Positions 51,779 through 60,739 of a stretch of 61,292 nucleotides of DNA are shown piece by piece; position 1 is the first letter of the stretch, and every line of letters begins with the position of its first letter. Origin of the DNA: Allocoprococcus comes (GTDB taxonomy: Bacteria; Bacillota; Clostridia; Lachnospirales; Lachnospiraceae); NCBI RefSeq assembly GCF_013300725.1, contig NZ_JAAIMM010000021.1:1-61292 (forward strand), given 5' to 3'. Both the position numbers and the translations under genes were made by a program. The notes beneath the pieces are model-generated. The model searched no databases, was not told the origin of the DNA, and was given only the letters and a program-made list of their open reading frames with translations.

Positions 51779-52836
51779 ATCTTACTCCCCTTCGCCTCCA
51801 GCATTGCCTGTACCCCTTCAGCCAGCGCAATTGCCTCTATGCTTCCCTCTTTGGCATCTGCAAGGCTTTCTATATACTGCCCCAGTAAATTGTCTGTATT
51901 CAGCGTTTTCAGCTTCTCATAGTCATATGCAGGCTTTGTCTCATCCAGGATCTCAACAATATTTCCATAAGTGTCCAGCCGTCCCGGATCGTATATGGTG
52001 TCAGGATCCCGGAAGCCCATCAGGATCATTTTATAAATATTCTGCACACCCCGCTCCTGAATGCTGCGGGCGATCTTTTCTTTCAATTCCCGCCCGGTCA
52101 TATCTTTTTCCGTCTTTACTTCCATGTGCACATATTCCCTGCATGCAAACGGGACAAACTGGACCCGGGTTCTTCCTCCTTTAATCTCCCCTTTGATATA
52201 GCCGTGCTTTCCTGTGTCATTTTTGTCTGTCGGTTCCAGCGATCCGGCATAGTACATCTGGTCCTTTACCAGCTCTGCCGGGAGATGGATGTGACCAAGC
52301 GCAATATAATCATACCCCTGCTTTACCAGCTCATTTTTCCGGAACGGAATATGCTTTTCATCGCCGCCATGCACCAGAAGGATCTCGACCGGCTGTCTCT
52401 TCTGCGGTCTGACCGCATCGTACAGTGACTGCGTGATCTCCCGCTGCTCATAACTCAGTCCGTACACACAGGTTCCAATCTCTGCAAATTCCATGCATGC
52501 CGGTCTCTGCGATAAGAACATATGCACCGGACCCTGCCACGGATAATTCCGGTAATAAGATGTACTTTTCAGATAATCATGGTTGCCTGCCATCAGCACA
52601 ACCTGGGTATGTGTCAGCCTGGAAAATAAATAATCCAGCTCCTTTAATTCTTTCCGGAGCGGCTGCCTGTGGAACAGGTCTCCCGCGATCAGAAGCAGAT
52701 CCGTCTGCTCCTCTTCGCAGACATCTAACAGCCGTTCAAAGCTATTCCACAGTTCTTCCGGACGCTCTGTGCTGTAAGAACTTCCTGCGTCCGGCTCTGC
52801 CCCCAGATGAATGTCCGCTGTGTGTATGAATTTCAT
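51775..52836 (-). CDS. YhaO/SbcD-like metallophosphoesterase nuclease
   Basis: A 353-residue DNA repair exonuclease of the SbcD/Mre11 type. Metal-binding motifs are ADIHLG (7-12), LLIAGDLFHR and MAGNHDYL, then ALGHIHLP. The C-terminal part resembles the YhaO cap. The start MKFIHTADIHLG is canonical and has AAAGGAGG upstream, yet the histidine kinase frame runs 95 bases past this start on the same strand. The stop overlaps the YhaN-like ATG. Confidence 0.9.
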   Translation of the reverse strand: MKFIHTADIHLGAEPDAGSSYSTERPEELWNSFERLLDVCEEEQTDLLLIAGDLFHRQPLRKELKELDYLFSRLTHTQVVLMAGNHDYLKSTSYYRNYPWQGPVHMFLSQRPACMEFAEIGTCVYGLSYEQREITQSLYDAVRPQKRQPVEILLVHGGDEKHIPFRKNELVKQGYDYIALGHIHLPAELVKDQMYYAGSLEPTDKNDTGKHGYIKGEIKGGRTRVQFVPFACREYVHMEVKTEKDMTGRELKEKIARSIQERGVQNIYKMILMGFRDPDTIYDPGRLDTYGNIVEILDETKPAYDYEKLKTLNTDNLLGQYIESLADAKEGSIEAIALAEGVQAMLEAKGSKI

Positions 52837-53971
52837 GATTTTCTACTCCTCCTTTAATTGGGAGTGTCACGATAAACCGTGTCTTTCCCTCACTGCTCTC
52901 AGCTCTGATCTGCCCCTTGTGCAGCTCAACAATTGCTTTGGCGATCGCAAGCCCAAGCCCGGCTCCCCCGGTACTGCTGGACCTTGCCGCATCCGCACGG
53001 TAAAATTTATCAAAGATCCGTTTCAGATTCTCTTCCGGGATCGTATCTCCCTCATTTTCAAAACAAATCCTGACCTGTTCTTTCTCCTTCGCCGCGCGGA
53101 TCACAAGAGTACTTTTTCCCCTGCAATATGCGATGGCATTTCGAAGAATATTATCAAATACTCTGGCAAGTTTATCCGGATCTCCCTCGATCAGGATTTC
53201 CTCATCTGCCTCTACCTGACAGGTCAGTTTCTTCTCCTGCAGCACCGCATACAGTTCATCCGCAATCTGCTCCAACATCATCGTCAGATCGATTTCAACC
53301 TTTTCCAGATCGATATCCTGCAGATTGAATCTTGTGATATCAAAAAATTCCTGTAAAAGTTCTCCAAGACGGATCGCTTTTTCCAGTGAAATATGGGTAT
53401 ACTTCGCGCGCTCCTCCACCGACATTTCCGGGTTGGAATCCAGCATACTCAGATAAGCCACCACTGAAGTCAGCGGCGTTTTCAGATCATGTGCCAGGAA
53501 AAGCAGCATATCATTCTTCTTCTGCTCGATCTGTGCCGCCTCATCCTCCTGGCGCTTTAATGTTTCTTTGATCTCATTCAGACGATCCTCGATCGGCCGC
53601 AGCTCCGTAATCAACCGGATCGGCTGATCCGATGCGGAAATAATATTTTCAATTCCGTCCTCTACCTGTCTCAGATAGCTTGTCATCTTTGACAATGCCA
53701 CATAGAAGAACAGGGAAAACAAAAGCAAAAAGCCAAGGATCATAAAGAACACCTTGTTATCCCCGATCAGCTGCCAGTACAGGCGCTTTGCTGTCTCTTC
53801 ATTCATATGAAAGCTTTCCATAATACGCAAAAATCCGTTGGCAAAGCTGTCATTATATACGCCATCAATAAAATACTCCAGAATAAATCCACCTACAAGT
53901 ACGGTGAGTGCCGTGACAAACACGGTCTGAAGCAGAATGCTCAGTTTTAATTTCCTGTAATTATTCTTCAA
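52742..53971 (-). CDS. Sensor histidine kinase (VanS-like)
   Basis: A 409-residue membrane kinase. Two membrane helices (about 10-32 and 73-95) flank a short extracytoplasmic loop. The phospho-acceptor His161 is in FLAHDLKTPLT, the N box is NILRNAIAY, and the G boxes are in RIFDKFYRADAARSSSTGGAGLGLAIAK. The normal end of the ATPase domain is at FIVTLPIKGG (about 376); the frame then continues about 33 residues into the nuclease gene with unrelated composition. Its start overlaps the response regulator stop by 11 bases. The stimulus is unknown; VanS resemblance suggests the cell envelope. Confidence 0.92.
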   Translation of the reverse strand: MKNNYRKLKLSILLQTVFVTALTVLVGGFILEYFIDGVYNDSFANGFLRIMESFHMNEETAKRLYWQLIGDNKVFFMILGFLLLFSLFFYVALSKMTSYLRQVEDGIENIISASDQPIRLITELRPIEDRLNEIKETLKRQEDEAAQIEQKKNDMLLFLAHDLKTPLTSVVAYLSMLDSNPEMSVEERAKYTHISLEKAIRLGELLQEFFDITRFNLQDIDLEKVEIDLTMMLEQIADELYAVLQEKKLTCQVEADEEILIEGDPDKLARVFDNILRNAIAYCRGKSTLVIRAAKEKEQVRICFENEGDTIPEENLKRIFDKFYRADAARSSSTGGAGLGLAIAKAIVELHKGQIRAESSEGKTRFIVTLPIKGGVENHEIHTHSGHSSGGRAGRRKFLQHRASGRTVE

Positions 53972-54650
53972 TCTTATATCCCTCTCCCCATACGGTCTTT
54001 ATCAGATCCGATTTACCGGTCGGTTTACTGAGTTTTTCCCGCAGATGCCTGATATGTACCATCACTGTATTGTTGCTGTTCTTCAGATACTCTTCATGCC
54101 AGACCTCTTCAAATAACTTCTGGGAACTGATCACCTTTCCGCGGTTCTCACACAGGATCCACAGGATCTCAAATTCCGTCGGTGTCAGCGGAAGAGACTG
54201 CTCATTATAAATACATTCATGGGATTCTTTATTTAACAAGAGTCCTGCAAAATCAATGATATTCTCAGAATCACTTTTCTTACCATCATTGTACTGCGTG
54301 TATCTGCGCATCTGTGCTTTCACTCTCGCTACCAGCTCCAGCGGGTTGAATGGTTTCGGAATATAGTCGTCAGCCCCCATCGTAAGCCCGGTGATCTTGT
54401 CCCGGTACTCCGTCTTCGCGGTCAGCATGATCACCGGAAATGTGTATTTCTCACGGATCTTTCTCAGAATCGTGAAACCGTCAATATCCGGCAGCATTAC
54501 ATCCAGGATTGCCAGATCCACATTTGTCTTCTCAATACATTCCAATGCTTCCTGCCCTGTGTAAAATTTCAAAACATGGTATTCATTTTGCAGATATAAT
54601 TCTACGACATCCGCAATTTCTTTTTCATCATCTACAACTAAAATGTTCAT
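53961..54650 (-). CDS. OmpR-family response regulator (VanR-like)
   Basis: A 229-residue two-component regulator. The receiver domain has the acidic pair DDE at 7-9, phospho-acceptor Asp50 (LAILDVMLPD) and Lys in MLTAKTEY. The C-terminal winged helix (LPLTPTEFEILWILCENRGKVISSQKLFEEVW, VMVHIRHLREKL) is of the OmpR/PhoB type. Start and spacing are normal, with AAAGGA nine bases before. A perfect 16-base palindrome lies directly upstream. It is the first gene ahead of the kinase and the YhaO/YhaN pair. Confidence 0.95.
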   Translation of the reverse strand: MNILVVDDEKEIADVVELYLQNEYHVLKFYTGQEALECIEKTNVDLAILDVMLPDIDGFTILRKIREKYTFPVIMLTAKTEYRDKITGLTMGADDYIPKPFNPLELVARVKAQMRRYTQYNDGKKSDSENIIDFAGLLLNKESHECIYNEQSLPLTPTEFEILWILCENRGKVISSQKLFEEVWHEEYLKNSNNTVMVHIRHLREKLSKPTGKSDLIKTVWGEGYKIEE

Positions 54651-54659
54651 CTATTTTCC

Positions 54660-54675
54660 TTTCTGTATACAGAAA
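54660..54675. promoter_or_regulatory. Perfect 16-bp palindrome at the response-regulator gene
   Basis: TTTCTGTATACAGAAA sits 10 bases upstream of the start codon and overlaps the Shine-Dalgarno region. It may be an operator for autoregulation; TATACA within it could serve as a -10 box. Confidence 0.5.
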
Positions 54676-54744
54676 ACGCCCTCGCTTCATTTTCCGGATT
54701 CTCTGTCCAATACTGCCTCCCAGAGTCTCCGTCAGAAAACAGCA

Positions 54745-54783
54745 GACCGGAAAACGCACCTTTTTGTGGCGCGTTCTCCGGTC
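54745..54783 (-). terminator. asnS terminator
   Basis: On the minus strand GACCGGAGAACGC pairs with GCGTTTTCCGGTC (one G-U pair) around a GCC/GGT-closed loop, followed by a moderately T-rich stretch, soon after the asnS stop. Confidence 0.75.
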
Positions 54784-54806
54784 CCCTTGATTTCTCATTC
54801 TTCTTT

Positions 54807-56198
54807 TTACAGTTCGCAGTTATTCACAGTTCTTGGGAACGGAATTACGTCACGAATGTTGGACATTCCTGTAAGATACATGATGCATCTCTCAAATCCA
54901 AGTCCGAATCCTGCATGTCTTGTAGATCCGTACTTTCTCAGATCCAGATAGAATCCGTAATCTTCTTCCTTAAGTCCAAGCTCTTTCATTCTTGCAACAA
55001 GCTTATCGTAATCGTCCTCTCTCTGGCTTCCTCCGATGATCTCACCGATTCCAGGAACCAGACAGTCAACTGCTGCTACAGTCTTGTTGTCATCATTCAT
55101 CTTCATGTAGAAAGCTTTGATCTCCTTCGGGTAATCGGTAACGAATACCGGACGTTTGTAGATCTCTTCTGTCAGATAACGTTCATGCTCTGTCTGAAGA
55201 TCTGCTCCCCATGATACTTTGTATTCAAATTTGTCATTGTGCTTTTCCAGAATTTCGATTGCTTCTGTGTAAGTAACTCTTGCGAAATCGGAATTTACAA
55301 CGTTGTTCAGACGGTCGATCAGACCTTTGTCTACGAAAGAGTTGAAGAAGTTCATCTCTTCCGGTGCGTTCTCCATCACGTAGCGGATCACATATTTCAG
55401 CATGCTCTCTGCAAGGATCATGTCGTCTTCCAGATCTGCGAATGCGATCTCCGGCTCGATCATCCAGAACTCTGCTGCATGACGTGTAGTGTTGGAATTC
55501 TCCGCACGGAATGTCGGTCCGAATGTGTAAATGTCGCGGAATGCCTGTGCATAAGTTTCACCGTTCAGCTGTCCGCTTACGGTAAGGTTTGTCTCTTTTC
55601 CGAAGAAATCTTTGGAGTAATCCACGCTTCCGTCTGCGTTCTTCGGTACATTGTTCAGATCCATAGTTGTTACCTGGAACATCTCTCCTGCACCCTCACA
55701 GTCACTTCCTGTGATCAGCGGTGTGTGTACATATACAAATCCTCTCTCCTGGAAGAATTTGTGGATCGCATAAGCGGTCAGAGAACGAACTCTGAATACT
55801 GCCTGGAAGGTATTGGTTCTCGGACGGAGATGTGCGATACTTCTTAAATATTCAAAGCTGTGACGCTTTTTCTGAAGCGGGTAATCCGGTGCAGATGCGC
55901 CTTCTACTGTAACCTCTGTTGCCTGGATCTCAAATGGCTGCTTTGCCTGTGGTGTTGCAACAAGTGTTCCTTTTACAATAATTGCTGCTCCTACGTTTAA
56001 TTTTGAAATTTCCCCGAAGTTCTCCATGTTGTCATGATATACCACCTGAAGCGGTTCGAAAAATGATCCGTCATTTACAACGATAAATCCGAATGCCTTG
56101 GAATCACGGATACTGCGCACCCATCCTCCTATAGTCACTTCTTTATCCAGATATTCCTCTCTGTTTCTGTATAACTCTCTTACTGTTACCAAATCCAT
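54807..56198 (-). CDS. asnS: Asparagine--tRNA ligase
   Basis: A 463-residue class II aminoacyl-tRNA synthetase that charges tRNA-Asn. The N-terminal OB-fold anticodon-binding domain ([24 protein letters not shown]) is followed by motif 2 ([21 protein letters not shown]) and motif 3 ([28 protein letters not shown]). The sequence HAAEFWM and the overall length identify AsnRS rather than AspRS. The start has ACGGAGGAA upstream. No T-box is seen in its leader of about 140 bases, despite the frequency of T-boxes on such genes in Firmicutes. Confidence 0.97.
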   Translation of the reverse strand: MDLVTVRELYRNREEYLDKEVTIGGWVRSIRDSKAFGFIVVNDGSFFEPLQVVYHDNMENFGEISKLNVGAAIIVKGTLVATPQAKQPFEIQATEVTVEGASAPDYPLQKKRHSFEYLRSIAHLRPRTNTFQAVFRVRSLTAYAIHKFFQERGFVYVHTPLITGSDCEGAGEMFQVTTMDLNNVPKNADGSVDYSKDFFGKETNLTVSGQLNGETYAQAFRDIYTFGPTFRAENSNTTRHAAEFWMIEPEIAFADLEDDMILAESMLKYVIRYVMENAPEEMNFFNSFVDKGLIDRLNNVVNSDFARVTYTEAIEILEKHNDKFEYKVSWGADLQTEHERYLTEEIYKRPVFVTDYPKEIKAFYMKMNDDNKTVAAVDCLVPGIGEIIGGSQREDDYDKLVARMKELGLKEEDYGFYLDLRKYGSTRHAGFGLGFERCIMYLTGMSNIRDVIPFPRTVNNCEL

Positions 56199-56346
56199 CT
56201 GTCTTGTTCCTCCGTATTATTCTCTTATATACTTTCACATGTTCCCCAATGTGTTTTCTGTCAACGCAAATGTGGATATTGCCAGTCACTTGCGCCCCTT
56301 ATTGCCGGCAACCCCTGCTGCCATTTTATACTACTGCAATATGTCC

Positions 56347-56375
56347 AGTATACCATTAAAATACTACAGTTGCAA
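56347..56375 (-). promoter_or_regulatory. asnS promoter
   Basis: On the minus strand TTGCAA (56370-56375), 17 bases, TATACT (56347-56352). Confidence 0.8.
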
Positions 56376-56543
56376 CGCCGTAACGTGCATCTGAGTTGTT
56401 AAGAACATATTTCGTTACTGTTCACCTCATTATACACCTGTACCAATTCCTTAATCTATAGTTCATTTTTCCTTAAGAAATTTTCTTTTTCTTTTATGAT
56501 ATGGACATATTTTGAACACAATTTATCTGTATACTAAGAGTCA

Positions 56544-56615
56544 GATAGTTGATAAACAACTATCTCCCCCCTCATAAAGTAAGCGCAATCGGGTAACACC
56601 GATTGCCGCACTTTA
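56544..56615. other. Unassigned paired hairpins in the asnS upstream gap
   Basis: GATAGTTG/CAACTATC (56544-56564) and a longer hairpin with the arms AAAGT..GCGCAATCGG and CCGATTGC..GCACTTT (56576-56615) flank a CTCCCCCCTC single-stranded stretch. A TATACT box lies just upstream on the plus strand at about 56531. The rest of 56376-56650 shows no gene. Confidence 0.4.
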
Positions 56616-56651
56616 CTCTCATTCCTTTAGAAATTAAATAAAAAGCACAGG

Positions 56652-56683
56652 AAAACCCGCTGGTCGAAAGATCAGCGGGTTTT
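56652..56683 (-). terminator. Terminator of the LeuCD-like/dehydrogenase cluster
   Basis: AAAACCCGCTG and CAGCGGGTTTT arms with a tight loop lie 12 bases after the dehydrogenase stop. Confidence 0.85.
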
Positions 56684-56694
56684 CTCGTTATATT

Positions 56695-57573
56695 CTATTC
56701 TTCTACATCCTGCACATCATAATACTTGATCAGTGCCTGTGTTCCAAGATCTCCAAGCCCTTCCTGTGCCAGTTCTTCATAATTTGACAATACCAGGCTA
56801 AGCACCTCAAGGCTCAGTCCACTCATATTCGCCTCAGTCAGCGCAAGCTTCATATCCTTGATGAAATGCTTCATAAAGAATCCCGGCGCATAATCTCCGG
56901 CAATGATCTTCGGTCCGAATGCGTCCAGCTGTTTGCTTCCTGCTGCCCCGGTAGAAACAGAATTAAAAAGCACATTTAAGTCCAGCCCCTTCGCCTGTGC
57001 ATAAGAAAATGCCTCGCATACTCCGCTTAAAGCTCCGGCGATCATGATCTGGTTTGCAAGCTTTGCATGCTGTCCGCATCCGGCTTTTCCCTGATAATTG
57101 ATATTCGTTCCCATCGCCTTAAAAAGCTCCATACAAGTCTCATAATCTTCCTTCTCTCCACCGACAAGAATAGAAAGCGTACCTGCCTTCGCTCCGGTAT
57201 CTCCGCCCGTTACAGGCGCATCCAGTACATGAAATCCTTTTTCTGTACCTTCTTTGGAAATCTTCTCCGCAAGCATAGGACTCGTAGTCGTCATATCGAT
57301 CAGATAGGTTCCCGGATCTGCATTTTCCAGAATACCGCCTTCATCAAAATAGACCTCTTCCACATCTCTCGGAAAACCAACAATAGTGATCACAGCATCG
57401 CATCCCGGTACACATTCCCTGATGGACTCATGGAATATTGCGCCCTCACTGATCACATCTTCAACTTTTGATCTGGTTCTTGCATAGATATGCAGCTCAT
57501 ACCCTGCTTTCATAAGGTTGCGCACCATAGATTTCCCCATGATGCCAACGCCGATAAATCCTATTTTCTTCAT
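56695..57573 (-). CDS. NAD(P)-dependent beta-hydroxyacid dehydrogenase (GarR/3-hydroxyisobutyrate dehydrogenase family)
   Basis: A 292-residue oxidoreductase. The Rossmann motif is GFIGVGIMGKSM at residues 4-15; the substrate motif DAPVTGGDTGAKAGTL and the catalytic Lys region GQHAKLANQIM (family KxxN) follow. The family includes tartronate-semialdehyde reductase, 3-hydroxyisobutyrate dehydrogenase and 2-(hydroxymethyl)glutarate dehydrogenase; sequence alone does not choose among them. I start at the ATG preceded by GGAG. It lies downstream of two hydro-lyase pairs and ends in a terminator, so it probably works in the same pathway. Confidence 0.88.
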   Translation of the reverse strand: MKKIGFIGVGIMGKSMVRNLMKAGYELHIYARTRSKVEDVISEGAIFHESIRECVPGCDAVITIVGFPRDVEEVYFDEGGILENADPGTYLIDMTTTSPMLAEKISKEGTEKGFHVLDAPVTGGDTGAKAGTLSILVGGEKEDYETCMELFKAMGTNINYQGKAGCGQHAKLANQIMIAGALSGVCEAFSYAQAKGLDLNVLFNSVSTGAAGSKQLDAFGPKIIAGDYAPGFFMKHFIKDMKLALTEANMSGLSLEVLSLVLSNYEELAQEGLGDLGTQALIKYYDVQDVEE

Positions 57574-57698
57574 ACCGTACTCCATTCTGCCGTACCCACT
57601 CACGGCACAATTTTCTTTCCAGTGATATATTCCAGATAATCTGTCTCACGCCGCACAGATCTTTTCTCCGTCTGCGCATTCCCGGCGTCACGCAAAAT

Positions 57699-58943
57699 CT
57701 ACTCCGGACTTACAATCTTTCCGGCCACCGCGCAGCTTGCCGCTGTTCTCGGAGACGCCAGATAAATCTCAACCTTAGATGTTCCCATACGTCCGAGGAA
57801 GTTACGATTGTTGGTTGCAACCACGCGCTCGCCGTCTGACAGGATTCCTCCGGTACGTCCACAGCAAAGTCCACATCCCGGATGAGTGATGATCGCACCA
57901 GCTTCAGATAAAGTCTTCAGGATTCCCATATCTGCTGCCTGTTTGTAGATCTTGCGGCTTGCCGGAGTTACGATCAGTTTTACAAAGTCAGCAACCTTCT
58001 TGCCTTCCAGCACTTCTGCTGCTGCCTGAAGATCTTCCAGACGTCCGTTTGTACAGGAACCGATAAATACCTGATCGATCTCCGTTCCTTCCAGCTCTGA
58101 TACATTTCTGATCTTATCAACCTGGGATGGACAAGCCATAACCGGTACAAAATCCTCTGCCTTGTAAGTGATCGTTCTCATATAGGTAGCATCCGGATCA
58201 CCAACCAGGCTCTTCTGATAATCATTTAATTCAATTTCGCAATACTCAGCGGTCTTCTCATCTGGTGTGAAAAGTGCACATTTTGCCCCCGCTTCGATTG
58301 CCATATTTGCCATTGTCATACGACTTGCAACTGTCATATTTTCAATGGTGCTTCCGGCAAATTCCAGTGCTCTGTAAGTTGCACCGTCTGCTCTTAAGTC
58401 ACCGATCAGACGTAAGATGATATCCTTTGACATGACATTTTCCGGAAGTTCACCATCGATCACAACTTTGATCGTCTCCGGCACCTTGATCCACATCGTT
58501 CCGGTTCCAAGGATACTTGCCATCTCGGTATAACCGATACCGGATGAAAATGCTCCAACACAACCATAGGTTGTGGTATGGCTGTCGGTTCCAAATGCAA
58601 TATCGCCTGGTTTAACGTAACCAGCTTCTGTCATAAGCTGATGACAGATTCCATCACTTCTGTGTACGTGTGTCAGTCCGTATTTTTCTGCAAATGCATC
58701 TCCTGTACGGAAATGTCTGGTATCGTCCTGCTGACTTGCCGGTACCAGATGGTCGTAGATCAGAACAACCTTGTCCGGATCATGCAACTTTGTAAATCCC
58801 ATTTCTTCAAATTTGTCTGCTACAAACGGGATGAAAATATCGTGGATCATCACGCGGTCTACATTGACCGTCACAATGTCTCCCGGCTTTACAGCCTTTC
58901 CTGTATTATGTCTGATAATTTTTTCAATAATCGTCTCGCCCAT
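57699..58943 (-). CDS. LeuC-like aconitase-family hydro-lyase large subunit (pair 1)
   Basis: A 414-residue iron-sulfur hydro-lyase subunit. Cys297 (IGSCTNGR), Cys357 and Cys360 (HPGCGLC) bind the [4Fe-4S] cluster; FGTDSHTTTYG at 117-127 is a substrate-binding block. The length is that of the archaeal/anaerobe type (about 415-420) and not of the 466-residue enterobacterial LeuC. The product may isomerise isopropylmalate, but dimethylmalate, homoaconitate and citraconate enzymes share this architecture. It starts 17 bases after its small-subunit gene. Confidence 0.85.
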   Translation of the reverse strand: MGETIIEKIIRHNTGKAVKPGDIVTVNVDRVMIHDIFIPFVADKFEEMGFTKLHDPDKVVLIYDHLVPASQQDDTRHFRTGDAFAEKYGLTHVHRSDGICHQLMTEAGYVKPGDIAFGTDSHTTTYGCVGAFSSGIGYTEMASILGTGTMWIKVPETIKVVIDGELPENVMSKDIILRLIGDLRADGATYRALEFAGSTIENMTVASRMTMANMAIEAGAKCALFTPDEKTAEYCEIELNDYQKSLVGDPDATYMRTITYKAEDFVPVMACPSQVDKIRNVSELEGTEIDQVFIGSCTNGRLEDLQAAAEVLEGKKVADFVKLIVTPASRKIYKQAADMGILKTLSEAGAIITHPGCGLCCGRTGGILSDGERVVATNNRNFLGRMGTSKVEIYLASPRTAASCAVAGKIVSPE

Positions 58944-58960
58944 TTTCTTCTCCTTTCCGG

Positions 58961-59452
58961 TTAATCCAGTCCATTCAGCTTGCGCATGGCTTTTACCAGA
59001 CCGCCAGCCTGAATAATGCTCATCAGATTCTCCGGCAGAGAAGCAATCGGGTACTCCTTGCCATTATAATCAACATGCTCATTCATCACGACAGTAACCT
59101 CGTCTCCCTCTTTCATGTCGTCATAGAGATCCGGCTGTTCGATCAGAAGAAGTCCGTTGTTGATCGAGTTACGGAAAAAGATTCTTGCAAATGATTTTGC
59201 AATGACGCACTGTACGCCCATTGCTTTAATGATCTCCGGTGCCTGTTCTCTTGAAGAACCGCAGCCAAAGTTCTTTCCAGCCACGATGATATCCCCCTTC
59301 TGGATCTGTCCGGCAAGTTCCGGGCGAAGAGGAGAAAAGCCATACTGCTTCATATCATCGATTGTCTTGAGTGCAAGGTATTCAGTCGGAATGATGATAT
59401 CGGTATCAATGTCATCTCCGAGAACCCATACACGTCCTGTAAATTTATCCAT
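58961..59452 (-). CDS. LeuD-like hydro-lyase small subunit (pair 1)
   Basis: A 163-residue swivelling domain subunit of an aconitase-family enzyme. DDIDTDIIIPTEYLA (14-28), FGCGSSREQAPE (62-73) and SFARIFFRNSINNGLLL are family signatures. The loop after the conserved Tyr-Leu reads YLALKT; this loop sets substrate choice in characterised relatives, and here it does not match the motifs I associate with isopropylmalate or homoaconitate enzymes. It lies between the two large-subunit genes. Confidence 0.87.
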   Translation of the reverse strand: MDKFTGRVWVLGDDIDTDIIIPTEYLALKTIDDMKQYGFSPLRPELAGQIQKGDIIVAGKNFGCGSSREQAPEIIKAMGVQCVIAKSFARIFFRNSINNGLLLIEQPDLYDDMKEGDEVTVVMNEHVDYNGKEYPIASLPENLMSIIQAGGLVKAMRKLNGLD

Positions 59453-59485
59453 TTTATGTCACCTCGTCAAACGTAATTTCGTCTC

Positions 59486-60736
59486 TTACACATCACTTGC
59501 CAGTGCGATTTCTCCGGCAATGGCAGATGCTGTAACGGTTGCAGCCGATCCAAGATATACCTTGGAGCTCGGATGTCCTGCACGTCCCTTAAAGTTACGG
59601 GTTCCGGTACTGATCAGAACTTCATTTTCACCGATTACGCCCTGACAGCTTCCCCAGCATACACTGCAGTTTGGGTTCATGACGATCGCACCTGCATCCA
59701 TGAAGATGTCGATCAGTCCCTCTTCCAGAGCCTGTCTGTAAATAGTCTGACTTGCCGGAACAACAAGGAATCTTACTTTTTCAGATACTTTCTTTCCTTT
59801 GATAACCTGTGCACCTACACGGAGATCTTCGATACGTCCGTTGTTGCAGGATCCAAGGAATGCCTCATCAATCTTGATACCGCGCACGTCTTTTGCCGGC
59901 GCAAGATTGTCTACAAAATCCGGTTTTGCAACAACCGGCTCTACCTTGGATAAATCAAATGTATATTCTCTTACATAGTGCGCATCCGGATCGCTGTGAT
60001 ATACAGCCTTTGGCTCGCGTCCATGCTCTTTTAAATATTCCATTGCCACATCATCAACTTCAAAAATACCGGTCTTTGCACCGGCTTCTACTGCCATATT
60101 GCAAAGTGCGATACGGTCGCTGATGGTCAGAGTCTTTGCGCCTTCTCCGGTAAATTCCATCACCTGATAGTTACATCCGTTGGCTCCGACTTCCCCGATG
60201 ATGGTGAGGATCAGATCTCTCGCATATACACCTTCCGGCAGCTTCCCAACCAGGTTGAATTTCACAGTCTCCGGTACCATTACCCAGGAAGTTCCTGTTA
60301 CCATACCGTAAAGGAAGTCCGTACATCCAACACCGGTTCCGAATGCCCCAAGTGCACCGTAAGAACAGGTATGGCTGTCTGCACCAAAGATCAGTTCTCC
60401 CGGGCGAACATAGTTTTCCATCATGATCTGATGGCATACCCCTTTTCCTTCCCAGAAATCAATGTGGTTTGCCTTTGCAAAATCACGCATCTTCTTCTGG
60501 GATGCTGCTGTCTTCGGACAGTCAGACGGTACGTTATGGTCTACGATAAATACCAGCTTGCCTGTATCTGCAATATGTGGATTTTTTAATTTATTATTAT
60601 ACATATCAACGGTCAGATGTGTAGTTCCGTCATTACTCATCAGACGATCCAGTTCTACTGTATGGATGTCACCCGGCTTTACGCTTTCCACACCGGCTGC
60701 CGCTGCAATGATCTTTTCAGCAATTGTCATTCCCAT
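59486..60736 (-). CDS. LeuC-like aconitase-family hydro-lyase large subunit (pair 2)
   Basis: A 416-residue paralogue of the pair 1 large subunit. The three cluster cysteines fall at the same positions (297, 357, 360), in the variants LGSCNNGR and NPNCSVC followed by WGSCQG. FGADSHTCSYG at 117-127 replaces FGTDSHTTTYG. The two large subunits differ in most positions between these blocks, so this is an old duplication with distinct substrates and not a recent copy. GAGGAGG precedes the ATG. It follows its small subunit after three bases. Confidence 0.85.
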   Translation of the reverse strand: MGMTIAEKIIAAAAGVESVKPGDIHTVELDRLMSNDGTTHLTVDMYNNKLKNPHIADTGKLVFIVDHNVPSDCPKTAASQKKMRDFAKANHIDFWEGKGVCHQIMMENYVRPGELIFGADSHTCSYGALGAFGTGVGCTDFLYGMVTGTSWVMVPETVKFNLVGKLPEGVYARDLILTIIGEVGANGCNYQVMEFTGEGAKTLTISDRIALCNMAVEAGAKTGIFEVDDVAMEYLKEHGREPKAVYHSDPDAHYVREYTFDLSKVEPVVAKPDFVDNLAPAKDVRGIKIDEAFLGSCNNGRIEDLRVGAQVIKGKKVSEKVRFLVVPASQTIYRQALEEGLIDIFMDAGAIVMNPNCSVCWGSCQGVIGENEVLISTGTRNFKGRAGHPSSKVYLGSAATVTASAIAGEIALASDV

Positions 60737-60739
60737 CGT

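Noticed and set aside
56199-56346. T-box riboswitch in the asnS leader
   Set aside because: No T-box core sequence or specifier-loop structure found; the leader is short.
57699-60736. Recent tandem duplication of leuC/leuD
   Set aside because: The copies differ at most positions outside active-site blocks and have different specificity loops, so the duplication is old.
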